DNA of 64,000 nt from Aporrectodea caliginosa (lineage: Eukaryota > Annelida > Clitellata > Crassiclitellata > Lumbricidae). The DNA is taken from contig JACEVL010000148.1 in NCBI GenBank assembly GCA_020284085.1, forward strand, positions 448,501-512,500, given 5' to 3'. Below are positions 10,100 through 20,752 of the stretch, piece by piece. Made by a program: the position numbers and the translations under genes. Numbering within the stretch: position 1 is the stretch's first letter; each line of letters starts with the position of its first letter. The notes below the pieces were generated by a model, which saw only the letters and a list, made by a program, of their open reading frames with translations, had not been told where the DNA came from and did not search any database.

Positions 10100-12846
10100 A
10101 ATTGCCTACAACTGACAATTATTGCCAATCACTGACAATAACTGCCGACCAATGACAATTGCCGACGACTGACATTAATTGCCGACCACTTACAATAAAT
10201 GCCGACCACTGACAATAATTGCCGACCACTGACAATAATTGCCCACGACTGACAATAACTGCCGACCATTGACAATAATTGCCGACCACTGACAATAATT
10301 GCCGACCACTGACAATAAATACCGACCACTGACAATACCTGCCGAAAACTGACAATAATTGCCGACCACTAACAATAATTGCCGACGACTGACAATAATT
10401 GCCGACCACTGACAATAACTGCCGACAACAAACAATAACTGCCGACCACTTACAATAATTGCCGACTACTGACAATAATTGCCGACCACTTACAATAATT
10501 GCCGACCACTTTACAATAATTGCCGACCACTGACAATAAATACCGACCACTGACAATACCTGCCGAAAACTGACAATAATTGCAGGCCACTGACAATAAT
10601 TGCCGACCATTGACAATAACTGCCGACCACTTACAATTATTGCCGACCACTTACAATAATTGCCGACCATTGACAATAATTGCCGACCACTTACAATAAT
10701 TGCCGACCACTTACAATTATTGCTGACCACTTACAATAATTGCCGACCATTGACAATAATTGCCGACCACTTACAATAACTGCCGACCATTGACAATAAC
10801 TGCCGACCACTTACAATTATTGCCGACCACTTACAATAATTGCCGACCATTGACAATAATTGCCGACCACTTACAATAATTGCCGACCACTTACAATTAT
10901 TGCCGACCACTTACAATAATTGCCGACCATTGACAATAATTGCCGACCACTTACAATAATTGCCGACCACTTACAATAACTGCCGACCATTGACAATAAT
11001 TGCCGACCACTTACAATTATTGCCGACCACTTACAATAATTGCCGACCATTGACAATAATTGCCGACCACTTACAATAATTGCCGACCACTTACAATTAT
11101 TGCCGACCACTGACAATAATTGCCGACCATTGACAATAAATGCCGACCACTTACAATAATTGCCGACCACTTACAATAATTGCCGACCACTTACAATAAT
11201 TGCCGACCATTTACAATAATTGCCGACCACTTGACAATAATTGCCGACCACTTACAATAATTGCCGACCATTGACAATAATTGCCGACCACTTACAATTA
11301 TTGCCGACCACTTACAATAATTGCCGATTTCATTGACAATAATTGCCGACCACTTACAATAATTGCCGACCACTTACAATTATTGCCGACCACTTACAAT
11401 AATTGCCGACCACTTACAATAATTGCCGACCACTTACAATAATTGCCGACCACTTACAATAATTGCCGACCACTTACAATAATTGCCGACCACTGACAAT
11501 AATTGCCGACCACTTACAATAATTGCCGACCACTTACAATAATTGCCGACCACTTACAATAATTAATTGCCGACCACTGGACAATAATTGCCGACATTGA
11601 CAATAATGCCGACCACTTACAATTATTGCCGACCACTTACAATAATTGCCGACCATTTACAATTATTGATCCGACCATTATTGCCGACCACTTACAATAA
11701 TTGCCGATCATTGACAATAAATGCCGACCACTTGACAATAATTGCCGACCACTTACAATAATTGCCGACCATTGACAATAAATGCCGACCACTGACAATA
11801 ATTGCCGACCACTTACAATAATTGCCGACCATTGACAATAATTGCCGACCACTTACAATAAATGCCGACCACTTACAATAATTGCCGACCACTTACAATA
11901 ATTGCCGACCACTTACAATAATTGCCGACTATTGACAATAATTGCCGACCACTTACAATAATTGCCAATTATTGCCGACCGACCATTGACAATAATTGCC
12001 GACCACTGACAATAATTGCCGACCACTTACAATAATTGCCCCGACCAACAATAATTGCCGACCATTGACAATAATTGCCGACCACTTACAATAATTGCCG
12101 ACCATTGACAATAATTGCCGACCACTTACAATTATTGCCGACAACTTACAATAATTGCCGACCATTGACAATAATTGCCGACCACTTACAATTATTGCCG
12201 ACCACTTACAATAATTGACGACCATTGACAATAATTGCCGACCACTTACAATAATTGCCGACCACTTACAATTACTGCCGACCACTTACAATAATTGCCG
12301 ACCATTTACAATAATTGCCGACCACTTACAATAATTGCCGACCACTTACAATAATTGCCGACCACTTTACAATAATTGCCGACCATTGACGATAATTGCC
12401 GACCACTTACAATAATTGCCGACCACTTACAATAATTGCCGACCACTTACAATAATTGCCGATCATTGACAATAATTGCCGACCACTGACAATAATTGCC
12501 GACCACTTACAATAATTGACGACCACTTACAATAATTGCCGACCATTGACAATAATTGCCGACCACTTACAATAATTGCCGACCACTTACAATAATTGCC
12601 GACCACTTACAATAATTGCCGACTCATTGACAATAATTGCCGACCATTGACGATAATTGCCGACCACTTACAATAATTGCCGACCACTTACAATAATTGC
12701 CGATCATTGACAATAAATGCCGACCACTGACAATAATTGCCCACGACTGACAATAAATGCCCACCACTGACAATAAATGCCGACCACTAGGAATAAATGC
12801 CGACCGCTGACAATAATTCCTGACGACTGACAATAATTGCTGACCA
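10100..12846. repeat. 20-bp tandem array (minisatellite, about 137 copies)
   Basis: The unit is close to AATAATTGCCGACCACTTAC, repeated with small changes: CACTTAC versus CATTGAC, and ACAATAATTG versus ACAATTATTG. The last two differ at the centre of a 9-mer and are reverse complements of each other. A and B type units often alternate, giving 40-60 bp higher-order steps. Edge units are the most diverged. The array is open in several minus frames (WSAIIVSGRQLL and similar), which only reflects a stop-free unit whose length is not a multiple of 3. Confidence 0.97.
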
Positions 12847-13076
12847 GGAATTCTGTTTTGAAGGGTTAAGAAATCGCAGGTTGATGGTGTTGCGTAATTT
12901 AGTGCATCTGGAAGTGAGTGAGGGGAGAAAGATACGAAGAGTTGTGTGTGTCGACGGCATAGAGATGATGATCAAGAGAGGATGAAGAAATGAGTTTGCT
13001 GAGTGGGGAGGTGTAGGCCTAAACAGTGAACAGCAGAGGACCAGTGCCGGCGCTAGGGCCCCCCGAACCCCCCGGT

Positions 13077-13446
13077 CGGGGGGCCTCCAGTTTGTTAGGG
13101 GCCTCCAAATTTAGCTGATCATTAAGCCTATTTGTGAGTTGGGGGCCTTCAGTTTGTTAGGGGCCTCCAAATTTAGCTGATCATTAAGCCTATTTGTGAG
13201 TTTGGGGCCTTCAGTTTGTTAGGGGCCTCCAAATTTAGCTGATCATTAAGCCTATTTGTGAGTTGGGGGCCTTCAGTTTGTTAGGGGCCTCCAAATTTAG
13301 TTGGTCATTAAGCCTATTTGTGAGTTGGGGGCCTTCAGTTTGTTAGGGGCCTCCAAATTTAGTTGGTCATTAAGCCTATTTGTGAGTTGAGGGCCTTCAG
13401 TTTGTTAGGGGCCTCCAAATTTAGCTGATCATTAAGCCTATTTGTG
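13077..13446. repeat. Approximately 62-bp tandem repeat inside the hAT element
   Basis: About six copies of a unit with GGCCTTCAGTTTGTTAGG, GGCCTCCAAATTTAGCTG and CATTAAGCCTATTTGTGAG. Copies differ by a few bases (GCTGATC versus GTTGGTC). The GGGGGCCTCCAG motif also lies just inside both hAT ends, suggesting the array grew from a subterminal motif. Confidence 0.9.
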
Positions 13447-13497
13447 ACCGTTTGTTTCTGAAACCCAAGCACCGGATTATATATCTAAGCAAAATAG

Positions 13498-14311
13498 ACA
13501 ATTGATACGCTGGAACGTGAACTAGAACTAGAAGCCAATGAAGACTTCCTACAGAGGTATCGTGAACCTGGATTTGAATCTGCTATTACAAGTGCACAGG
13601 AAATTGCAGAAGAAATGGAGGTGAGCACCACTTTCCCTGAAATGAGAAACCGACGCAGAAAAGCTCAGTTTGACTACGAATGTGCAGATGAAATGAATAG
13701 ACTTAGGCTACATCCGAGCAGCGATTTAAGGCAGATTTCTTCTACAAACTTCTGGATCAGGCACTGGTTTCAGTTCAGTCACGGTTCCAGCAGATCAAGG
13801 ATTGGAACAGCATTTTTGGATTTCTGTGTCGTTATGACACACTCGTTAAAATACACGACACCAATCAACTGCAAAAACATTGTCTTTACCTCTTTGAGAA
13901 GATGGGAGACATAGAAACAAATGAACTTCTAATGGAGATTTCACGTTTTGTTGCAGTCTTTCGTCGAGACAATCAGGCTGATTGTCTCGACGAAAGACTG
14001 CAACAAAACAGCTAACAACAGCACGAGACTTTCTACAGTACATTTATGTGAATGAACTTCATGCCTTTTATCCCAATCTGTCAATTGCACTGAGGATTCT
14101 TCTGACCACCCCAGTAACAGTGGCCAGTGCTGAGAGCAGTTTCAGCACACTGAAGCTAATTAAAACAGTTAATCGTTCCACCATGCTCAGAAGCAGGTTA
14201 TCATCCCTGGCAGTGATCTCAATTGAAAGTGAAACTGCCCGAAAGCTGAACTATGACGAGCTATTGGAACGATTCGCAGAAAACAAGGCGAGACGAAAAC
14301 AGTTTTCCTGA
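13498..14311 (+). pseudogene. hAT transposase remnant (ZMYM/TTF-zinc-finger type), three frames
   Basis: Three collinear pieces. 13498-13735 (frame 1): ERELELEANEDFLQRYRE ... AQEIAEEMEV ... RRRKAQFDYECADE. 13734-13976 (frame 3): FFYKLLDQALVSVQSRF ... KDWNSIFGFL. 13982-14311 (frame 2): FYPNLSIALRILLTTPVTVA, SAESSFSTLKLIK and RLSSLAVISIE, the hAT C-terminal dimerisation domain. The pieces match the last third of hAT transposases found in ZMYM1-like proteins; the N-terminal zinc finger and much of the catalytic core are absent. One frame change lies near 13700-13736, the other at the 65-bp palindrome (13945-14009). Not functional. Confidence 0.85.
13945..14009. repeat. Perfect 65-bp palindrome in the transposase remnant
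   Basis: Arms 13945-13976 and 13978-14009 are 32-bp exact reverse complements with one base (13977) between them. The arm includes GTTTTGTTGCAGTCTTTCG. It sits where the transposase reading frame changes. Confidence 0.9.
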
Positions 14312-14989
14312 GACATGAGCTCCAGTATCGATGCCAAATAGGCCTATCGATGCCTACATGTACTTTGTTGATTTAGCTTTTCCTGTTGTTGGTTGAAGAG
14401 CTGGGTTTAAAGAGACAAAGAGACTGGACGTTTGATCAATCCCGTTTGCAGTGTATTTTTCGTACTTATTGGGAGGGGGCCTCAAGTAAGGCTTTTTGGG
14501 GGGCCTCCAGTACCCTAGCGCCGGCACTGCAGAGGACCGAGAACAGAACCTTGAGGAACACCGCAGTTGAGGGTGTGCTGGGGATTAGATGAGTAACCAG
14601 CGGCATTGACAGTGAAAGAACGAGAGGAAAGGTACGAGATATAAACCACTGGATGGTGTGAGACTGTTAGTTTACCTAATATTAAAACTAGTACCTAAGT
14701 TATTATAATTTTGTTACTAAATAATATTTCAATTTTTTCATTTGCAAATTTTCATTTCTTAGCCTCTCAGCGCTGTACGCACTAGCGTAAGTGCGTACGC
14801 CTAGCGGCGCCCCTGGAAGAGAATATGAACTTTATGAAGTCATATGACTCACCTATATAGTAGAAGCGGTACAAGACAAATTTGGTCAGTATACTGCATT
14901 TTTTGAACACGGATTGCCGCTTTTCACAGTTGTAGTTGGCACCTAAGAGAACGTTTTAAGAAGGGGAGGCATTCGAAATTTCCCTTAGA

Positions 14990-15660
14990 ATTCAAGATGG
15001 CGGCTTTTTTCAAAATGGCCGACCTAAATTGAGATTTTCAATATCTCGGCTTCTGGTTCACTTAGAATCATTATCTTGGTGTCTAAACATACACATTTAG
15101 GGGTAATGATTCCAATAGGGTCATCGCAGATTAGCCCCGGTCTCATCGGTCGGCCATTTTTCCAAAATGGCCGACGAAAATTGAGATTTTCAATATTTCG
15201 GCTTCTGGTTCACTTAGAATCGTTATTTCGGTGTCCAAACATACACATTTATGGGCAATGTTTCGACTATAGGGCTATCGCAGATTAACCCATGATCTCA
15301 TGAGTCGGCCATTTTCCAAAATGGCCGACGAAAATTGAGATTTTCAATATCTCGGCTTCTAGTCAACTTAGAATCGTTATTTTGGTGTCTAAACATACAC
15401 ATTTAGGGGCAATGATTCCACTAGGGCCATCGCAGATTAGCTCCGGTCTAATCGGTCGGCCATTTTCCAAAATGGACGACGAAAAATTGAAATATTTCAA
15501 TATTTCGGCTTCTAGTTCACTTATAATCGTTATTTTGATGTCCAAACATACACATTTAGGGGCAAGGTTTCGACTATAGGGCCATCGCAGATTAACCCAT
15601 GATCTCATCAGTCGGCCATTTTCCAAAATGGCCGACCGAAATTGAGATATCTATTTTCCA
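14990..15660 (+). repeat. Tandem approximately 152-bp repeats, left arm
   Basis: About four units, each with TTGAGATTTTCAATATCTCG, CGGCTTCTGGTTCACTTAGA, AAACATACACATTTAGGGG, ATCGCAGATTAGC and the palindrome GGCCATTTTCCAAAATGGCC. Apparent ORFs starting MVSKHTHLG are chance frames through this repeat and occur in both arms. Confidence 0.9.
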
Positions 15661-15689
15661 AATAACTTAGTACAAGAAGGACATTTTTA

Positions 15690-16200
15690 ATTAACGGCAT
15701 TTGCACGCCATATCACACACTTGCTGCATGATCAGACGACCATCTGCTTCGTCCATTTTTTCACATGAAGTGCCAGCTAGGGATATGTGTTGGATACCAG
15801 ATGAGATTAGTTCCTTATCTACGTTTGTGACGACATGAACTTGACTAAAATTATGGAGAGCTTAATTCGCAAGCAGAATGAAAAGTTCTTTCTTATTTCT
15901 TTCATTTATAAGAAAGTCAGGCCAGTTGAGTGGTAGTGTTGTTTCTGGAGCTACTTGTCGGCGTGTACCAGATCCTCGCTGCTGTCGAACACCATTCTTC
16001 AAGATAGCGGCAGCAGAAATGTCCCAAACCAAATCAATATGAGTAGCAGCTAAGCGAGCCACATGCCGTAACAAACTGTCCTGAAAATCACTCACACAAT
16101 ATTCTCCAAAATGATTTTGAACAACGTGGCTTCATGCCATTATAATATGAGGGCTGCACCATCATAAACAAAAGCACATGAACTTCCACAAAATTCAACT
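15690..16200 (-). pseudogene. Fragment of a multi-copy repeat-encoded ORF (N-terminal part)
   Basis: Minus-strand pieces read AFVYDGAALI, KSFGEYCVSDFQDSLLRHVA, ATHIDLVWDISAAA, LPLNWPDFLINERNKKELF, then after a frame change VHVVTNVDKELISS and MDEADGRLIMQQVCDMACK. The order DGSAxVQ - FxEY - xRLDIVWD - NWxxFLRxxxNKxELFxFL - VVT - HEEADTR is familiar from large uncharacterised proteins present in many copies in invertebrate genomes. It is probably mobile-element encoded. Function unknown to me; the EAD motif may be an acidic catalytic centre but that is inference. Several frame changes. Confidence 0.6.
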
Positions 16201-16214
16201 GGTTTATCAATTCC

Positions 16215-16528
16215 GCTAGGAGATTGCCAAGTCTTCCTCCCACATGTGATGCGCTAGTCCTACACACTCTTTGAGCCAATACCAAGGTGGGCATATGTGA
16301 GGCCAGGCAGACAGTATCATGACTGACATGCCATCTCCAGCTCATTGCAATGGGGATCGATGGACAAAGCGAGGTGAGGTGTGGACTCCACAGTACACCA
16401 CACAACCAACAGTTTGGCAGGCTTGCAGAGAACTATTGAAATGTTGGTGCAAGGAGGGTTGTACGTCAAACAGATGCTCTTGTAAATGTGCTGGTGTCCC
16501 ATGCACACTGATGTGTTCCAACAGTTAG
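16215..16528 (+). pseudogene. Fragment of the same ORF family (Cys-rich C-terminal part), opposite strand
   Basis: Plus strand: LPPTCDALVLHTL then a stop and frame change, then VWTPQYTTQPTVWQACRELL, KCWCKEGCTSNRCSCK and PCTLMCSNS. In the family I recall, WxPxWTTLPEASxACxELI and CxCKxGCxxRCKC follow the HEEADTR region in the same frame. Here the two regions are head to head on opposite strands, so one half has been inverted. Confidence 0.6.
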
Positions 16529-16674
16529 CCTACTGTAGGGGGAAATGTTCGAGTCCTAGCTAAGGACGTAATTTCTGACTTCTTATGAACGAAATAAAGA
16601 TAAATTATGTCTAATATGTTTTAGAAATCCATGGAAGACTCTTATAATTAAAACGCTTAGGTATACCATCCACA

Positions 16675-16980
16675 GCAGTGCTTCCCAAACTTTTCAGTGT
16701 CACGGACCGGCAGGAATTAAATTTTAGTGTCACGGACCGGCACGAATTTTCCACTGCAGGAGTACCGGTGCCAAATTTATTAATTATTTATCTGTTTCGT
16801 TTTCGATCACCTAAATTCCTCAAAAATTCATTTAGATGCATGTTTAGCCAATTATCTGACTTTCTGCCCTTTAAATGCTATCCTAATAAGTCCTTTTGTT
16901 ATGACTTTTGAAAACATAATATAGTCGTTTATTGATTCCGAGACAGTTTGACCAGTTTCTTGACTCACTTTGCGGACCGT
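16675..16980. mobile_element. hAT (Charlie-like) remnant
   Basis: Starts CAGTGCTTCCCAAACTTTTC followed twice by GTGTCACGGACCGGCA, close to the CAGTGGTTCCCAAACTTTT...CGGACC ends of Charlie-type hAT elements. The right side ends near TTTGCGGACCG. No target duplication could be assigned, so it is probably truncated. Confidence 0.5.
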
Positions 16981-16983
16981 GAA

Positions 16984-18350
16984 CTAGAAACCGAGATATT
17001 TAAAAATCTCAATTTCGTTACGCCATTTTGGAAAATGGCCGACCGATGCAGTGTGATTCTCCTTACAGATTTTATTTTAGTTATAGTTATAGTTAATGGT
17101 TTTTTATTTTAGTTATAGTTATAGTTATAGTGATAGTTAATGGATTTTTATTTTAGTTAATTTTAGTTACTACTCAGTTACAATAATTAAGGCTATAAGC
17201 AAAATTGTGCGTATTAACACGCTGTTTCACAATTTGTTCAGAGCTTTGAAAGTCTTTAAAGCATGGGTGTATTCAGCTTTATGAATACACGAGTTTCCCA
17301 AACTAGCTGACAAATTGCATAATAAAAATATCGCATTTTTCGTTCTCATTTATGTCGAATCGTCCATATTGTACTTCCTATTTTTATTTTTTGAATTAAC
17401 GAACATAAAGATGAATTTTCGTTATTGTTATTTTCGTTATAGTTGTAGTTATAGTTAATGATATTTTTTAGTTATAGTTATCGTTAACGAAATCATTTTA
17501 TTTTCGTTAACGAACATTTTCGTTATCGTTATCGTTAACGAGAATCACACTGGACCGATGAGACCTCGAGCAAATCTGTGATGGCTTCAATGGAATCATT
17601 GCCCCAAAATGTGTATGTTTAGCCACCAAGATAACGATTATAAGTGAACTAGAAGCCGAAATATTGAAAAATCTCAATTTTTCGTCGGCCATTTTGGAAA
17701 ATGGCCGACCGATGAGACCGGAGCTAATCTGCGATGGCCCTAGTGGAATCATTGCCCCTAAATGTGTATGTTTAGACACCAAAATAACGATTCTAAGTTG
17801 ACTAGAAGCCGAGATATTGAAAATCTCAATTTTCGTCGGCCATTTTGGAAAATAGCCGACTCATGAGATCATGGGTTAATCTGCGATAGCCCTATAGTCG
17901 AAACATTGCCCCAAATGTGTATGTTTGGATACCGAAATAACGATTCTAAGTGAACCAGAAGCCGAAATATTGAAAATCTCAATTTTTCGTCGGCCATTTT
18001 GGAAAATGGCCGACCGATGAGACCGGAGCTAATCTGCGATGGCCCTAGTGGAATCATTGCCCCTAAATGTGTATGTTTAGACACCAAAATAACGATTCTA
18101 AGTTGACTAGAAGCCGAGATATTGAAAATCTCAATTTTCGTCGGCCATTTTGGAAAATGGCCGACCGATGAGACCGGGGCTAATCTGCGATGACCCTATT
18201 GGAATCATTACCCCTAAATGTGTATGTTTAGACACCAAGATAATGATTCTAAGTGAACCAGAAGCCGAGATATTGAAAAATCTCAATTTCGGTCGGCCAT
18301 TTTGAAAAAAGCCGCCATCTTGAATTCTAAGGGAAATTTCGAATGCCTCC
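16984..18350 (-). repeat. Tandem approximately 152-bp repeats, right arm (inverted)
   Basis: Reverse-oriented copies of the left-arm unit, at least five, each with the GGCCATTTT/AAAATGGCC palindrome. One unit is interrupted at 17049-17552 by a hAT-type element with duplicated GACCGATG. Confidence 0.9.
17049..17552. mobile_element. Non-autonomous hAT element with GTTATAGTTA repeats
   Basis: Ends CAGTGTGATTCTC (17049-17061) and GAGAATCACACTG (17540-17552) are perfect inverted repeats; GACCGATG is duplicated at 17041-17048 and 17553-17560. The interior has TTATAGTTATAGTTA runs on the left and CGTTAACGA palindromes on the right. No transposase. Inserted into a 152-bp unit of the larger element. 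Confidence 0.93.
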
Positions 18351-18498
18351 CCTTTTTAAAATGTTCTCTTAGGTGCCAACTACAACTGTGCAAAGCGGCA
18401 ATCCGTGTTCAAAAAAGTGCAGTATAATTCCGTGTACCGCCTGGACTAATAGCACACTTCAATCCTCCCAACCCTCCTATCTCCGCCGGTTGTTCACG

Positions 18499-18678
18499 CA
18501 GTGGCGGCGCTACAGCAGGGCATGCCCTGGAAAAGCCTTTGCCCTGGTCGTTGACCTGCCAGAATGTTTGCCCTGTCAGAGAATTTATTTAGGGCATAAA
18601 TTGCAGCTGCAGTAGTTACTTGTATGTCTGCCCTAGCTATGCCCTGGTTAAAAAAAAATGTCTGGCGTAAAGCCTCTA
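18499..18678 (-). mobile_element. Non-autonomous hAT element, family of 30459-30640
   Basis: Begins CAGTGGCGGCGCTACAGCAG and is flanked by a perfect duplication TGTTCACG (18491-18498 and 18679-18686). It aligns with the reverse complement of 30459-30640 (shared CTTTGCCCTGGTCGTTG, CCTGCCAGAAT, TATGCCCTGGTT, TGTCTGGCG). The right end is decayed (GCCTCTA in place of GCCACTG). Confidence 0.85.
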
Positions 18679-18689
18679 TGTTCACGGTT

Positions 18690-19130
18690 CAGCCACTTCG
18701 CTTAACCCGCTCCTCTTCCGCCCTAAACACTCCTCCGCCCTTCCGTCGCTTCATCACTAAACCTTGCAAATCGCTCCATAGCCATAGCTGTTCCGCCTCC
18801 TGGGAATAAACTTCTGCCAGTATTACGACAAATATCGTAGGCCATCCATCCTACAAACTCACCAAAACCTCACCTCTTGCTATCTTTCCACAGGTCTTTC
18901 ACGCAAAACACTTCTCTTTAACAAATCCTTTCCCGATTCATCATCCTCTTACCCTCACCTCCCTCACCGTTTCCACTCTAAACACCACCCACTTTAGTCT
19001 GCCTGACCCTTGGATTTTGACCCTCTGCCTATCGATTCTGTGTTGATTTAGCGCCTGTGAATAAGCTGGTTCCCGCGACTTCGATTTTTTGGCACTGTAG
19101 ACGTTTTGAGATTACGATTACGAATAGTTC
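18690..19130 (+). pseudogene. LINE 3' end with ATTACG tail
   Basis: A pyrimidine-rich degenerate coding stretch (ITTNIVGHPSYKL region, FHAKHFSLTNPF) passes into CCTCTG...GCGCCTGTGAATAAGC, TGGCACTGTAGACGTTTTGAG and ATTACGATTACG. The same 3' module is at 32200-32372 and, reversed, at 51515-51660. Likely the 3' end of one LINE family. Confidence 0.5.
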
Positions 19131-19487
19131 TGTGAGAAAAATTATGGATCTGTAGGTGTATACTGTATAGGGTCTGTAGGGTAGATACGGAGATGGGAAT
19201 GGATTTGACTGGGAGATACGAACGTATCTGCGGCCGCTACTTCCACGTCAAGGCCAATACCATATCTAAGACTCGGATATCTTCTCCTAAGAGGACCTAC
19301 AGTAAGCAGCACTCGGGTCCTAAGAGCTCCGTTTTAGATTCTTTCTTCAGCCACCCTGTTGATGGACGTACAGGCCAGCCAGTCGAGGCTCCTATGCGGG
19401 CTGTTTTGCCTGCATCGGCGGCACACAGTGGCAGCCGAGGGAATTCGCATCTACAATTCTCAGGTGCGTGCGTGCGTCCGTCCTTCC

Positions 19488-19594
<107 letters not shown>

Positions 19595-19918
19595 CCCTCT
19601 GATTCTACGATGGCTTCGCTGCCTGGCTCTTCTGGGCTGCAGCGACGATCAAGAAGCCACTGAGGCTGAATGAATGCGCGACTTGAAATATCGAGATTCT
19701 GAGTCGACAGCCGACCAGAGATATTAGTTGGTCGAATCGAGAGAGTCGTATCATCAGCCTCATCTCAGCTGATCGTACGGCCGCGCTCTCGGTCTCCGTC
19801 TCTCTCGTACCGACTCCAGTCGCCAATTAGTTCCATCTGCCTTCGGCGGCTATACGTGTATTTGAGCGGCAGTCTGCTTGATCTAGAAACCACCTGCCAG
19901 AAGAGAGCCAATTCCTGC

Positions 19919-19929
19919 CATGGATAACA
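19919..19929 (+). CDS. Possible first coding exon (weak)
   Basis: GCCATGGATAACAG is immediately followed by GTGAGTTT: a good start context next to a strong donor. It could be a first coding exon with a long first intron, but no matching downstream exon could be assigned and chance is quite possible. Confidence 0.15.
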
Positions 19930-20671
19930 GGTGAGTTTAACATGCTGTCTTCTGCGCAATTCGGTGTAATTGTCGTAATCGACCACTTATATAGCGCTAC
20001 TTTGACAGAATCTCAGCGTAGGCCAAATGTAAGTGTAGCGTTTACTAGGAAGTTATGGTCCCAATTTAGCGGACAGTATCAGTCACGCAGTTCACTCAAA
20101 CGCAGCATGAGGTAACATAGGGTATAGCTTGTCCCCTTTAATTCGAAGATATCGTTACACAAACTAAGAACAGTAATAGCGCCAATTAAACAATGGATCC
20201 ATCCTTTCCTGGCGTGTTTTCCAAACGGCTATTGATGTTGGCGCCAAGCACTCTCTCCTTCTAGCATAACCTGGTTCTTGACTAATAGGCCTACATAATA
20301 GGTAGCCTTCCTCTGTGTACAGTGCACATATAATTTTGTGCGCATAAACATTATACTCAGTATACAGAAATTGAATTGAATTGAATTTATTGCACAGAAC
20401 AGGTTTTAGGTTGAAAGAGAGAGGTCAACTAACTTTCCCTAATTTTAATACTTTTGTCATGAAATTTGACGAATGTTATTTCTTCCAAATATCTAATCTA
20501 ATGACTTACATATAGCTCCACTATCATTATGCAGAAACCATCAATCAATGATCGTTTCGAGCAGAAACACATCCGATTGAAGCGTACTCTGCCCAGTGAA
20601 ATAAAGAAACTCAGACCAAAGAGAGATCATATACCCTGTATGTCCAACTGCTGAAAAGTCTTCTCTGTTTA

Positions 20672-20752
20672 GCTGTGGCTGGGCTGGGAGCGCCTCTGAG
20701 TAGGCTCATTGAAGAGGCGCTATATAAATTCTCGGAATGAATGAATGAATGT
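20672..20752 (+). mobile_element. SINE/LINE tail with (GAAT)n
   Basis: GGGAGCGCCTCTGAGTAGG, TTGAAGAGGCGCTATATAAA then (GAAT)n. Same tail module as elsewhere in the window. Confidence 0.7.

Larger units (their letters stand above)
13042..14529 (+). mobile_element. hAT transposon, complete ends, decayed transposase
   Basis: Inverted ends CAGTGCCGGCGCTAGGG (13042-13058) and its exact complement at 14513-14529. An 8-bp target duplication CAGAGGAC flanks it (13034-13041 and 14530-14537). Eight-bp duplication and CAGTG ends define hAT. The left part holds a 62-bp tandem repeat, the rest a broken transposase. It is inserted in the GPL codons of the LINE polymerase on the opposite strand, so it is younger than that LINE. 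Confidence 0.95.
12850..14660 (-). pseudogene. LINE reverse transcriptase (CR1/L2-like), split by a hAT insertion
   Basis: Read on the minus strand, 14650-14530 gives SYLSSRSFTVNAAGYSSNPQ and LNCGVPQGSVLGPL. After removal of the 13042-14529 insertion it resumes as LFTVYTSPLSKLISSSSLDH, then HLYAVDTHN and LRNTINLRFLNPSKQNS. GVPQGSVLGPLLF and the LYADDT-type box (here YAVDT, second catalytic-region Asp position changed) are standard polymerase motifs of non-LTR elements. The frame is then cut off by the 20-bp array at 12846. Dead copy. Confidence 0.8.
14866..18440. mobile_element. Large inverted-repeat (foldback-like) element
   Basis: About 14866-15660 and 16984-18440 are inverted copies. Both begin at GCGGTACA, share TTTTTTGAACACGGATTGCCG, GTAGTTGGCACCTAAGAGA, a GGGAGGCATTCGAAATTTCC stretch, AAGATGGCGGC, and then tandem 150-155-bp repeats. 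The centre (15690-16530) carries fragments of one repeat-encoded protein on both strands. Two other elements have inserted (about 16675 and 17049-17552). No target duplication is visible at the outer edges. Confidence 0.75.

Noticed and set aside
10119..12285. Minus-strand ORFs of 60-203 codons with SAIIVSGRQLL repeats
   Set aside because: They follow the 20-bp array; every frame of the stop-poor unit stays open. No start context or unique sequence.
15076..18087. MVSKHTHLG... ORFs repeated on both strands
   Set aside because: Chance frames in the 152-bp tandem repeat.
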